The notes under the pieces: generated by a model
What the model saw: the letters and a program-made list of their open reading frames with translations, nothing else
Told to the model about the DNA's origin: nothing
The model's database searches: none
Shown here: positions 48,642-57,425 of the stretch, piece by piece
Numbering within the stretch: the stretch's first letter is position 1
How the letters are laid out: each line of letters opens with the position of its first letter
Made by a program: the position numbers and the translations under genes
DNA from: Bacteroidetes bacterium GWF2_43_63
Lineage (GTDB): Bacteria > Bacteroidota > Bacteroidia > Bacteroidales > DTU049
Assembly (NCBI GenBank): GCA_001769275.1
Contig: MEOQ01000002.1
Location: 1 to 63,932 of the forward strand
DNA: 63,932 nt
Direction of reading: 5' to 3'

Positions 48642-49772
48642 TTATCGCTTTGTACTAAGCTCAATCACCTCCCGATATTCTATAATAAGATTTTCAAGAA
48701 ATTTCTCTGAAGAAAAGTCGAGTGCTCGTTTTCTGGCTTCCAGAGCCAGTTGTGTTGACAGCGTGTTATTGTTCAGCAGCTTTTGAACGGAAGAAAAAAT
48801 TTCGTCGGGGTGTTGCGGCCGCACGCAGAGCGCGTTGTCGCCACTGGTGATCATGTCTGTTACTCCACCGGCATTTACAGATACAATGGGCAACTGCATG
48901 GCCATGGCTTCCAGCAACACATTCCCGAAGGACTCCCGGTGCGAAGGGAACACATAAACATCCAGGGTCGAAAGCAATCCTGCCAGATCGGGCTGGTGGC
49001 TTATAAAAACATAGCTGTCTTCAGGCAGACAGTGCGCGGCGAGCGCATAAATTTCCTGCGCAAATCCATCTTCGCCAACACTGGCGCCACCAGCCATCAC
49101 AAAAAATAGTTTTTTATTTTCCGATTTTAGCAGCATTTCAGCAGCATGAATAAAATCGGCATGTCCTTTCATGGGCGAGATGCGACCAGTCATACCAACA
49201 ACCTGAGCGTCTTGCGGAATACCGTATGCGGCGCGCATTTCGGACTTATTGAATCGTTCCGGGCTGAAAATCCGGAGATCGATGCCGTTATTCATTACAA
49301 ATACTTTCTCCGGCTTCATGGGTGATGTAGTCAGAAAATTATTCCGAACAAAAGAGGAAACACACCAGGCCCGGTCGATCCGGCTATAAATGATGCGGTG
49401 CAATGGTGACTTTTTTTTCAGCCGGCTCTCCATGCGGCGTGTGAACACAAGAGGCGTTTTGTTGCGTGTCGTTTTCAATGCGGCTGTTAAAACAGATAAA
49501 TCATGCGACCGCTGCACATGAATGATATCGGGTTTAAATGTGTCGAGTAATTCCTTTGCTTTGCGCAATGAATAAAACCAGTTTTTTCCCGGATCGAAAA
49601 TTCCGGATTCAACATGAAGTTTTCTTTCAGTTGCGGTTGTAAATGTTTTGCCATCGAGAGAGCAGAATACACAGGACTCGTGTCCCGCATGTTGCAGTAT
49701 CTGAGCCAGTTTCACTGTCTGCATCTCAATGCCGCCCCACGAAGGGCCACCGCAAACCTGAAGAATTTTCAT
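48642..49772 (-). CDS. GT4-family glycosyltransferase
   Basis: 376 aa GT-B fold. N-terminal GGPSWGGIEMQTVKLAQIL acceptor-side loop, VGMTGRISPMKGHADFI in the middle, and the nucleotide-sugar site with the E-x7-E motif in ESFGNVLLE, close to PIVSVNAGGVTDMI. The product is unknown; probably a cell-envelope glycan. It heads the rbfA-permease run. Confidence 0.9.
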   Translation of the reverse strand: MKILQVCGGPSWGGIEMQTVKLAQILQHAGHESCVFCSLDGKTFTTATERKLHVESGIFDPGKNWFYSLRKAKELLDTFKPDIIHVQRSHDLSVLTAALKTTRNKTPLVFTRRMESRLKKKSPLHRIIYSRIDRAWCVSSFVRNNFLTTSPMKPEKVFVMNNGIDLRIFSPERFNKSEMRAAYGIPQDAQVVGMTGRISPMKGHADFIHAAEMLLKSENKKLFFVMAGGASVGEDGFAQEIYALAAHCLPEDSYVFISHQPDLAGLLSTLDVYVFPSHRESFGNVLLEAMAMQLPIVSVNAGGVTDMITSGDNALCVRPQHPDEIFSSVQKLLNNNTLSTQLALEARKRALDFSSEKFLENLIIEYREVIELSTKR

Positions 49773-49962
49773 AATGCAAATATATAAATATTAAGGTGTC
49801 GGATTTTTTTTCGTTAGGCGTTACATGCGTTACAAGGTCACGCGTCGGGAGACGCGCGCCCAGTTCAAGGTCGAGATTAAGATGTTACATCATAGTTGTC
49901 AGCATTCAGAAAGGTTGAGATTCTGGAGCCGACCTTGTCACGTTTTACGTGAAGGCACAAAA

Positions 49963-50025
49963 GAAGCTGCGAAGCACAAATTGCGCTGGAGGCGCTGCAT
50001 ATGTTGGCCCGGGACAAAGTCCCGG
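49963..50025. repeat. Interspersed palindromic repeat (family E, copy 2)
   Basis: 63 bases, GAAGCTGCGAAGCACAAATT at the start, then TTGCGC...GGCGCT and CCGGGAC-aaa-GTCCCGG. Aligns with 21667-21730. Confidence 0.65.
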
Positions 50026-50074
50026 AAGATTGAAACAAACGCATTGCAATCACGCACCAGCCAAAAGCTTTAAT

Positions 50075-50082
50075 TATCTTTG
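50075..50082 (+). promoter_or_regulatory. -7 box of the UPF0306-like gene
   Basis: TATCTTTG, a full match to TAnnTTTG, 12 bases before ATG 50095. The in-frame TTG at 50080 lies inside it and is therefore not the start. Confidence 0.6.
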
Positions 50083-50094
50083 CAAAAAAACAGT

Positions 50095-50520
50095 ATGCTC
50101 CCGGAGGCGATGACGAAATTTTTAAAGAAGCACCACGTAATGTCGCTCGCAGTAAGTGATTCAGAAGGGATATGGAGCGCACACTGCTTCTACGCCTACG
50201 ATTCAGCGCGGAGCTGTTTTGTTTTCACAAGCGATGAAGAAACACGTCATGTTAAAATGTTGACAGCAAATAGCCGGGTTGCAGTATCAATAGCTTTGGA
50301 AACACGGATTATAGGCAAAATTCAGGGGCTGCAGATGTCGGGAACCGTATATAAACCTGCTGATTCCGAGTACGAGTGGGCTAAAAACAGTTATCTGAAG
50401 CGGTTTCCGTATGCAATAGTAATGAAGACCTCATTTTGGATTTTTTTACCGGATTATGCCAAAATGACCGATAACGCATTTGGCTTCGGAAAGAAGCTTA
50501 TCTGGGACGGAAAAGGCTGA
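50095..50520 (+). CDS. UPF0306/YhbP-like flavin-reductase-fold protein
   Basis: 141 aa. The split-barrel fold of pyridoxamine 5'-phosphate oxidase-like proteins: HHVMSLAVSDSEGIWSAHCFYAYDSA, FVFTSDEETRHVKML, and VAVSIALETRIIGKIQGLQMSG, ending FWIFLPDYAKMTDNAFGFGKKLIW. YhbP is the nearest recognised relative. A flavin cofactor is likely for the fold; the reaction is unknown. Confidence 0.75.
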   Translation: MLPEAMTKFLKKHHVMSLAVSDSEGIWSAHCFYAYDSARSCFVFTSDEETRHVKMLTANSRVAVSIALETRIIGKIQGLQMSGTVYKPADSEYEWAKNSYLKRFPYAIVMKTSFWIFLPDYAKMTDNAFGFGKKLIWDGKG

Positions 50521-50632
50521 CTGTGAACGTAACAAAACGTATCGCATTCATCTAGATAATTAATAAAATTCGGCTATTCAGCTGATTAACCTTGTCAGTT
50601 GAAAAGTATGCCTTATTGTTAATAATTTGGGC

Positions 50633-50663
50633 TTTGCCTAACAAACATATGTTTTTACTTTAG
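50633..50663 (+). promoter_or_regulatory. Probable promoter of the ribonucleotide reductase gene
   Basis: TTTG at 50633-50636 and TACTTTAG at 50656-50663 (one mismatch), spacing 19. The leader would be about 70 bases. No cobalamin riboswitch box was recognised in the 217-bp gap. Confidence 0.5.
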
Positions 50664-50737
50664 CCATCCAAATAAGCGACTATTGAGAAATTTCTTAATG
50701 GTTGAATTACATCGGATTAACTTAATAAGTAGAGAGC

Positions 50738-53398
50738 ATGGACAACAGTTTGTTAGGACAGACACAGGTAAAAACAGAAAACGACTCTAAATCAGGCGGA
50801 TATGATCAGCTCCTGAATAAACGGACTCGTCCGAATATTTTTGATGGTCAGGAAAGCAAATTAAATGAACCTGAAAGACGCGTTTATTTGTATGAAGATG
50901 CCCTCAAACAATCAACAGCGTATTTTAACGGAGACACTTTGGCTGCAAGCGTATGGGTGAGTAAATATGCCCTCAAGGATAGCCAGGGAAATATTTACGA
51001 AGCTACTCCCGATGATATGCATCGCCGCATTGCCCGCGAAGTTGCCCGCATCGAGAAGAATTATAAAAACCCGATGTCGGAGGATGAAGTATTTGAAGTA
51101 CTGAGAAATTTCCGCTACATTATTCCGCAGGGAAGTCCTATGGCTGGCATTGGAAACAATTTCCAGATAGCAAGTTTGTCCAATTGCTTTGTTATTGGTT
51201 CCAATAAAGCCGATTCTTATGGTGGCATTCTGAAAGTTGATGAAGAGCAGGTTCAGTTGATGAAACGCCGCGGTGGCGTAGGTCACGACCTTAGTCATAT
51301 ACGTCCGAAAGGATCACCGGTGAAAAACAGCGCTTTGACCTCAACCGGCATTGTGCCTTTTATGGAACGATACAGCAATTCAACCCGCGAAGTAGCGCAG
51401 GATGGTCGTCGTGGCGCTCTCATGCTCAGCATTTCTGTTAATCATCCTGATTCGGAAAGTTTTATCGATGCAAAAATGGAGCAGGGTAAAATAACCGGCG
51501 CCAATGTCTCGGTTCGTATTGATGATGATTTTATGAATGCTGTTACAAGCCGGAAAGAATACACTCAGAAATACCCGATTCATTCCGATAAACCCATTTT
51601 TTCAAAGACAATCAACGCACAGGATCTGTGGGGAAAACTGGTTCACAACGCTTGGAAATCTGCTGAGCCCGGAATACTTTTCTGGGATACCATCAAACGC
51701 GAATCGGTTCCGGATTGCTATGCTGACCTTGGATTCGAAACGGTTTCTACAAATCCATGTGGCGAAATTCCGCTCTGTCCCTACGATAGCTGCCGTTTAC
51801 TTGCGATAAATCTTCATAGCTATGTTGAGAATCCTTTTACAAGTGAAGCCAGTTTCAATATGCCCCTTTTCCGCGAACATATCTGGTATGCGCAGCGAAT
51901 GATGGACGATATTATTGATATGGAACTGGAAAAGGTTGATGCCATAATCGAAAAAATTGACAATGATCCTGAATCCAGTGATATAAAAAATACCGAACGT
52001 CAGCTCTGGATTAAAATAAAAGACAAAGCTATTCAGGGTCGTCGCACGGGTATTGGTATAACCGCTGAAGGCGATATGCTTGCAGCTCTCAATATGCGCT
52101 ACGGCTCGGATGAAGCAATTGATTTCAGTGTGAACATTCATAAAACGCTGGCTGTTGAAGCATATAAATCCTCTGTAAATCTTGCATCTGAGCGTGGTCC
52201 TTTCCAGGTGTTTGATTTTGAACGTGAAATGAACAATCCTTTCATTAACCGTCTTTTTAACGAAGAGCCTCAGCTGCGCGAATCAATGAAAAAGTTCGGA
52301 CGCCGCAATATTGCTTTGCTCACTATTGCTCCAACCGGGAGTGTAAGCATTATGACGCAGACTTCCTCGGGAATTGAACCTGTGTTTATGACAGCCTACA
52401 AGCGCAGAAAAAAAGTCAATCCGAATGATAAAAATACCAACGCTACTTTTGTTGATGAATCAGGCGACAGTTGGGAAGAATTCAATGTGTTTCACCCAAA
52501 ATTCCTGACCTGGGCCGGACTGAATGGGTACGATGTTGATCAGGTGAAATATCATTATACCGAGGAGCAATTGAATGAACTGATTGCTAAATCTCCTTAT
52601 TACAAAGCAACAAGCAACGATGTTGACTGGATCAGCAAAGTGAAGATGCAGGGCGCAATTCAGAAATGGGTTGATCACAGCATCAGCGTCACAGTAAATG
52701 TTCCGGAGCATGTTGATGAATCGATGATTGACACTGTGCTGCGTGCTGCCTGGGAAAGTGGTTGCAAAGGCGTAACAGTGTATCGCGAAGGCTCACGCTC
52801 TGGTGTGCTTGTCGCCGACAATAAAAAGAAGGAAGAACCAAGCACTCTTTTTTCTGAAACAAGTGCGCCTGCCAGACCATTAAAAATTGATGCAAGTGTA
52901 TTGCGTTTTAATAATGGCGCAGAAAAATGGATCGCTGTCGTTGGCTTGCTTAATGATCGTCCGTATGAAATATTCACAGGTCGCGCCGATAATTTTGTGT
53001 TGCCCGAATTTGTTCATCGTGGCTGGGTAATCCGCGAAAAGAATCGCGACGAGCGGGCACGCTATGATTTCGAATTTCTCGATAAAGACGGATATGCGGT
53101 AACTATTCGCGGCCTCTCCAGAACATTCAGCCCGGAATACTGGAATTACGCGAAACTGATTTCAGGCGTTTTACGTCATGGAATGCCGATTCCATATGTT
53201 GTTCAGCTGGTCGATAATCTGCAGTTCGACAATGACGATATCAACTCATGGAGAACTGGTGTAGTGCGGGCACTCAAACTTTTCATTCCCGATGGAACAA
53301 AAGCTCAGGGTGAATGTCCTGAATGTCATACGGATTCCCTTCAATTCAAAGAAGGTTGTGTAACCTGCAACAACTGCGGTTATTCAAAGTGCGGTTAA
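50738..53398 (+). CDS. nrdJ: Adenosylcobalamin-dependent (class II) ribonucleoside-diphosphate reductase
   Basis: 886 aa. Makes deoxyribonucleotides with a B12-derived radical and needs no NrdB partner; none is encoded nearby. LSNCFVIG (near 150) gives the first redox Cys; STNPCGEIPLC (near 340) the radical Cys and Glu; APTGSVSIMTQTSSGIEPVF the nucleotide site. The C terminus has two CxxC pairs (GECPECH and CVTCNNCGYSKCG) typical of the long class II enzymes. This lets the cell make DNA with or without oxygen. A terminator and repeat copy B follow. Confidence 0.95.
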   Translation: MDNSLLGQTQVKTENDSKSGGYDQLLNKRTRPNIFDGQESKLNEPERRVYLYEDALKQSTAYFNGDTLAASVWVSKYALKDSQGNIYEATPDDMHRRIAREVARIEKNYKNPMSEDEVFEVLRNFRYIIPQGSPMAGIGNNFQIASLSNCFVIGSNKADSYGGILKVDEEQVQLMKRRGGVGHDLSHIRPKGSPVKNSALTSTGIVPFMERYSNSTREVAQDGRRGALMLSISVNHPDSESFIDAKMEQGKITGANVSVRIDDDFMNAVTSRKEYTQKYPIHSDKPIFSKTINAQDLWGKLVHNAWKSAEPGILFWDTIKRESVPDCYADLGFETVSTNPCGEIPLCPYDSCRLLAINLHSYVENPFTSEASFNMPLFREHIWYAQRMMDDIIDMELEKVDAIIEKIDNDPESSDIKNTERQLWIKIKDKAIQGRRTGIGITAEGDMLAALNMRYGSDEAIDFSVNIHKTLAVEAYKSSVNLASERGPFQVFDFEREMNNPFINRLFNEEPQLRESMKKFGRRNIALLTIAPTGSVSIMTQTSSGIEPVFMTAYKRRKKVNPNDKNTNATFVDESGDSWEEFNVFHPKFLTWAGLNGYDVDQVKYHYTEEQLNELIAKSPYYKATSNDVDWISKVKMQGAIQKWVDHSISVTVNVPEHVDESMIDTVLRAAWESGCKGVTVYREGSRSGVLVADNKKKEEPSTLFSETSAPARPLKIDASVLRFNNGAEKWIAVVGLLNDRPYEIFTGRADNFVLPEFVHRGWVIREKNRDERARYDFEFLDKDGYAVTIRGLSRTFSPEYWNYAKLISGVLRHGMPIPYVVQLVDNLQFDNDDINSWRTGVVRALKLFIPDGTKAQGECPECHTDSLQFKEGCVTCNNCGYSKCG

Positions 53399-53422
53399 TT
53401 CTGCTTACACATATATAGTATG

Positions 53423-53448
53423 AACGGGACTTTAGGGTCCCGTTTTTC
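53423..53448 (+). terminator. nrdJ terminator
   Basis: AACGGGAC, TTTAGG loop, GTCCCGTT then T-run, 25 bases after the stop codon. Confidence 0.8.
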
Positions 53449-53490
53449 ATTGTAGAAATATCAGGCTGTCCCAGACACAGCAAAAACAAC

Positions 53491-53620
53491 ATTCCACCGT
53501 CCGGTTGCGACGCAGGAGCTTGAGGACATGGAACCGTTGTTTTTGCTGTAGTTACGACGGTTCCATGTTCCGGCTTATTTGTCTGAAAAAATACCAGTTC
53601 ACCAGCCAGAACGGTGGAAT
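53491..53620. repeat. Copy B of the 129-bp three-stem repeat core
   Basis: Same stem set as 20785-20913: ATTCCACCGT/ACGGTGGAAT, ACATGGAACCGT/ACGGTTCCATGT and GTTCCGGCT/AGCCAGAAC. The third stem differs in sequence from copy A but keeps pairing except one mismatch. The outer 14-bp inverted repeats of copy A are not found here. Confidence 0.75.
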
Positions 53621-53721
53621 GGTGCAACAATGAGTTTTTCAGCCAGTCTCTAAATCAATAATTTGCTTTAGATAAAGGCAGCTTCTATTGATTTATGAAC
53701 TTCACAAAACATGCAGCAAAA

Positions 53722-53753
53722 AAAAAGCTGTCCGGAAATCCAGACAGCTTTTT
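53722..53753. terminator. Terminator of the M2/M3-like peptidase gene (bidirectional)
   Basis: AAAAAGCTGTC, GG/CC inner pair, GACAGCTTTTT, 18 bases beyond the stop of the minus-strand gene. Confidence 0.8.
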
Positions 53754-53771
53754 ACTAATAATTGGAATTCT

Positions 53772-55478
53772 CTACAGCCCATCCACAAACTGTGCTGCAT
53801 AGTATTTCGCAGTCAGTTCTTCGCCTGTGGCGTTTTTGATCATTTCATTCCAGGTGTATTTTGATCCCGGCGCAAAAACTTTGTCCATCAGATATTTTCC
53901 GACTTCTTTGTTATTGAAATAGCTGGCTCCATTGATATCTTCCTGTTTCAAAATATTCACAACGATATAATGATTCAGCTGGCTTGCCAGTAATTCACCA
54001 AGATGATAGTTGTGATAATAACAAGGTGAAGTAGCAATGTGAATCTTCGATGCCCAGTCCGGTTCATTGCGGCCTTCAGGCTTTTTCATCAATTGATATT
54101 TTTCAACAAGATCCCACCACAATTTATTCAAATCCTGATCGGGGTTTTCGTACAGACCTTTTTCGAAACGGTACATCACCTGCGACCAGCGGCTGAAAAC
54201 GAGTTGTTCGAGACGTGTGTATTTGAATGCTTCATCTTTGATTTTCATTTTTTCAGCATCGCTGATACCAAGCATATCCTGCATCCATTGGGCATTGCTG
54301 GCCATGCGACCAAAAAGCATAGCAATTGCCTCGGTTGTGAATGTGTGTGCAGGATCACGCAGTGTGAACGGAAGATCTCGGCTGATATACTTATCATATG
54401 AGGCATGGCCGAATTCGTGCAGCATAGTGTTCATCCATTTGTAATTTGATTTTACATTACAAAGAACGCGTACATCACCTTCATTGTCCATGTCTATGCA
54501 AAATGCGTGTTGATTTTTGCCTTTCTTTTCAAACAAATCTGAACGCTCAATAATGTCTTTCACGTCCATCCCAAGGCTTGCGTAATAATCCGAAGTCAGT
54601 TTCACCAGATCTTTATCCTTATAATACTTATCAAGATCGAGGGTGTAAATTTTCGGAGCTTCCTGGAAGAAACGCCCTTGAAAATGCCAGGGCATTAAGT
54701 TTGCCTCAGGCACATTGTATCGCTTTGACATGAAAGAATCTATCTGACCTTTGAGTTTTGTGAAACCATCGCGGGTGAGATCGTCCAGTTCGTTAAATAA
54801 TTTTTCGATTTCTGCCGGATCCTGTTCGCTAAGCTTCAGACTCATTTCATGATAGTTGTTGTATCCAAGGTCTTTGGCAACTTCGTTGCGTTTTTTCACC
54901 AAAGCAATGATATCAGCTGCTACAACTTTTCCTACATTTTTGTGTGCCTTCCAGGTTTCCTCAAGTTTCTTGTTATCGGTGCTGCTGCTAAGGATTTCTT
55001 CAACCTCATTATCGGTCAGTGAATCACCTTTTTCGGTGGTAGCACGATAAGTATTCATCTTTTTGGCAATCTTTGTTTCCATGCCGATGATTTCTTCCAG
55101 TTTCTTTTCATCAACCTGATTGCGCTGATAAGCGTTGAAAAGCACATTGAGTTCGCGATCGAGCAGACTATCTTTTACACCACCGGCATCCTTGATTTTT
55201 TTCAGCAATGCGAAGTCTTCCTTATTGGTGAATATCTTGGTGTATTTGATACCAAATTCTTCAACCTTTGCATAATCCTCTTCCGATCCGCTGACTTCAG
55301 AATTCCACATAGCGGTGGTATATTCTTTCATAATGGGACGGATGGTATCTTCATACTTCTGAATAAAAGCCTGAAGTTCACTTTTCATATCTCCTCCTTT
55401 GTCTTTTTTATTACCACAGCCGGTTATTCCTGTAACCGCAATTGCTACGATAAGTGTCATTAAATAAATGTTTTTCAT
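53772..55478 (-). CDS. M2/M3-like zinc metallopeptidase, lipoprotein
   Basis: 568 aa. Lipobox AVTGITGC (Cys21). An all-helical body has the HEFGH zinc site (His354, Glu355, His358) and the third ligand Glu383 in TTEAIAMLFG. The MLHEFGHASYDKYI and SPCYYHNYHLGEL patterns are closest to family M2 (ACE-like) peptidases. It would cut dipeptides or short peptides in the periplasm, fitting a protein-degrading lifestyle. Confidence 0.9.
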   Translation of the reverse strand: MKNIYLMTLIVAIAVTGITGCGNKKDKGGDMKSELQAFIQKYEDTIRPIMKEYTTAMWNSEVSGSEEDYAKVEEFGIKYTKIFTNKEDFALLKKIKDAGGVKDSLLDRELNVLFNAYQRNQVDEKKLEEIIGMETKIAKKMNTYRATTEKGDSLTDNEVEEILSSSTDNKKLEETWKAHKNVGKVVAADIIALVKKRNEVAKDLGYNNYHEMSLKLSEQDPAEIEKLFNELDDLTRDGFTKLKGQIDSFMSKRYNVPEANLMPWHFQGRFFQEAPKIYTLDLDKYYKDKDLVKLTSDYYASLGMDVKDIIERSDLFEKKGKNQHAFCIDMDNEGDVRVLCNVKSNYKWMNTMLHEFGHASYDKYISRDLPFTLRDPAHTFTTEAIAMLFGRMASNAQWMQDMLGISDAEKMKIKDEAFKYTRLEQLVFSRWSQVMYRFEKGLYENPDQDLNKLWWDLVEKYQLMKKPEGRNEPDWASKIHIATSPCYYHNYHLGELLASQLNHYIVVNILKQEDINGASYFNNKEVGKYLMDKVFAPGSKYTWNEMIKNATGEELTAKYYAAQFVDGL

Positions 55479-55654
55479 GTTTCTGGTTTTAGTCCGTTTT
55501 GAGGGCGCAAATTACAGATATTTTCATTCGAAATGTTAGCAATTGTTTTTTTCTGATTAAATATTTTTTTCAGGAAATATATAAGTGACCTTCAGTACAT
55601 TTATGATCCAATAAAGTCCAATCGCTGATAGTTTTCAGATTCATTTATCGTTTT

Positions 55655-55689
55655 TTTGTGCAAGAGTTAAATGATTTAGTCTATATTTG
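55655..55689 (+). promoter_or_regulatory. Promoter of the 55710 lipoprotein gene
   Basis: TTTG at 55655-55658 and perfect TATATTTG at 55682-55689, spacing 23 (slightly long), about 20 bases before the ATG. Confidence 0.6.
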
Positions 55690-55709
55690 CAAATATCAAA
55701 AACCGACTT

Positions 55710-56225
55710 ATGAAAAATTCAACATTTATATTAATCGCTGCGCTGCTCATTTTAAGCAGCTGTTCCGTATTCGATTTTCAGAGCAGGGCAAAGCATGCTC
55801 ATTTAAATAAAGTACCTGTAAATGAATCTGTTACAGCAATCGATATTGATGAGCCGGATGTCAATCTGAACGTCGAAAATGTCGTTCTTGCTGATGTTTT
55901 ACCTGAGCAAGATATGTTGGAAATGCCTGATTATAAGGAGTCTGAGCCGATCGTTAAAGCAGAACCACAGCGATTTGCCAAACCATTCAAAACGCCTTCT
56001 GTTATTAGAGATTTCAAAAAGGCATTCAAAGCTCAGGCAAAAGCCAATTCTGCTTCCGAAAATCAGAGTATTGACATTGTCACCTTGTTGATCTGGGTGC
56101 TTGTAATAGCTGTAATTCTGGCATTGCTGGGGTTTCTGTTGCCTAATCTTTGGAGCGTTTTTATCGGCTTGTTGCTGGTGGTTCTGATTGTCATGGCTAT
56201 TATTTATCTGGCTGGGGCAGTGTAA
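55710..56225 (+). CDS. Lipoprotein with C-terminal membrane helices, hypothetical
   Basis: 171 aa. Lipobox LILSSC (Cys18), a ~95-residue acidic/Pro-rich middle (VNESVTAIDIDEPDVNLNVEN), a basic patch (RDFKKAFKAQAKAN), and two hydrophobic helices at the end (LLIWVLVIAVILALLGFLLP and WSVFIGLLLVVLIVMAIIYLAGAV, shown to their cores). A lipid anchor plus C-terminal membrane helices in one protein is unusual and would tie it to the inner membrane twice. No family recognised. Confidence 0.7.
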   Translation: MKNSTFILIAALLILSSCSVFDFQSRAKHAHLNKVPVNESVTAIDIDEPDVNLNVENVVLADVLPEQDMLEMPDYKESEPIVKAEPQRFAKPFKTPSVIRDFKKAFKAQAKANSASENQSIDIVTLLIWVLVIAVILALLGFLLPNLWSVFIGLLLVVLIVMAIIYLAGAV

Positions 56226-56355
56226 ATTATTCAATTTAAGCTTCTTACATTACTGATTACTTCAATTGTGAAGTTGATAGCAATGTTGCGTTGCTATTCT
56301 GACGGGCCATCGTTACAGTCGACACAAAAATCACGACATTGATTGTTGCAACTTT

Positions 56356-57294
56356 TCACCATAGAAATGTGCAACGTTGACTCAGGCTGTTAATGGTCTG
56401 TTTTATTTTTTCAAGACCGGCACGTTTCAATGGTGTATGCGAAAACCGGCTCGAAAACTCAACTTCACTCATTTCAAACCATTCTTTTTTGTCAGCTGGA
56501 ACCTGCCAGTTGCCTTTCATTTTTTGCGAACCAACAGACAAAATATGTGATTGATTGTAGGGACAAGCTGCCTGGCAAATGTCGCATCCGAATATCCATC
56601 CGGGATTATTTTGTTCAATAATTTCCGGCAATTTTTCCTTAGATTCGATATTGTAGCAGGCAATGCATTTTCGTGCGTCAATGGTTCCGTCGCCATTGAA
56701 GGCCTGCGTCGGGCAACTGTCAACACATTTTGAGCAATTTCCACATTCGTTTTCAAGCGGAATTGCGGTTGAATCAAATTCAAGTGACGTAAAAATGTGG
56801 GCAATGAGTACGCGACTGCCTATTGTGGGCTGTATCAGAAATCCGTTTCGTCCGATAAACCCCAATCCGGCCTTCCATGCCCAATAGCGATCAAAAACAG
56901 CCGCGCTGTCTGCAATAAACTTCGGCTGAAAATCCGGATCAGCTGCAGCAATGAGTTGCATGGCGGGTTCGGCCTGTTTTCTCAGATAATCATGATAATC
57001 GAAACCGTGAGCATAAGCTGCTATTTTCAGCGGCCCTGTATCAAACTGCGTTTCAGGCCATGGATGCAGCATCGAAATGATTGTCCTTGTGCCAGGATAG
57101 AGCAGGGTAGGGTCATTGCGTTTTTCAATGTTTCTTTCAAGCCACTGCAGCCCGTTGTGATGGCCCGATTCGAGCCACTGCCGGAACTTTCCCTGCCAGG
57201 ATTGACTGACAGGGCCTGCCGGAGAAAAACCAACAGCTGAAAAGCCATGTCGCAGCAAAAGATCGGTAATATCCTTTTTAAGATTCCGGGTCAA
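56356..57294 (-). CDS. queG: Epoxyqueuosine reductase QueG
   Basis: 312 aa. N-terminal B12-binding reductase region (HGFSAVGFSPAG; WLERNIEKR; YAHGFDYHDYLR) and two [4Fe-4S] clusters (CGNCSKCVDSCP with CIACYN, and CDICQAACPYN). It performs the last step of queuosine synthesis on tRNA. It uses cobalamin, like the RNR nearby. No other queuosine gene is in the window. Confidence 0.95.
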   Translation of the reverse strand: MTRNLKKDITDLLLRHGFSAVGFSPAGPVSQSWQGKFRQWLESGHHNGLQWLERNIEKRNDPTLLYPGTRTIISMLHPWPETQFDTGPLKIAAYAHGFDYHDYLRKQAEPAMQLIAAADPDFQPKFIADSAAVFDRYWAWKAGLGFIGRNGFLIQPTIGSRVLIAHIFTSLEFDSTAIPLENECGNCSKCVDSCPTQAFNGDGTIDARKCIACYNIESKEKLPEIIEQNNPGWIFGCDICQAACPYNQSHILSVGSQKMKGNWQVPADKKEWFEMSEVEFSSRFSHTPLKRAGLEKIKQTINSLSQRCTFLW

Positions 57295-57375
57295 TCTTTT
57301 TGTTTCAAATGTACATATTTCTGACAGAAAAAGAGTATTGATTGTTTACATAAAAGCAGATAAAAATCATAGGTG

Positions 57376-57407
57376 CTTGTGTATTTCGGAAAATTCATGT
57401 AGGTTTG
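57376..57407 (+). promoter_or_regulatory. Promoter of the C69 dipeptidase gene
   Basis: CTTG at 57376-57379 and TAGGTTTG at 57400-57407 (full -7 match), spacing 20. The upstream in-frame start at 57405 overlaps the box and is rejected. Confidence 0.65.
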
Positions 57408-57425
57408 CCGAAACAATTTACAGGT

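Larger units (their letters stand above)
49773..50094. other. Gap holding two interspersed repeat words
   Basis: The 27-base hairpin word (49836-49862, twin of 37455-37481), then a TTTTACGTGAAGGC word shared with about 9853-9866, then repeat family E copy 2 at 49963-50025, ending with the perfect hairpin CCGGGAC-aaa-GTCCCGG (50009-50025). Promoter at 50075-50082. Confidence 0.6.

Noticed and set aside
50080-50082. TTG start for the UPF0306-like gene
   Set aside because: It lies inside the -7 promoter box; ATG 50095 is the better start.
56277-56297. ATAGCAA-tgttgcg-TTGCTAT hairpin after the 55710 gene
   Set aside because: Short, no T-run and not repeated; too weak to call a terminator or element.
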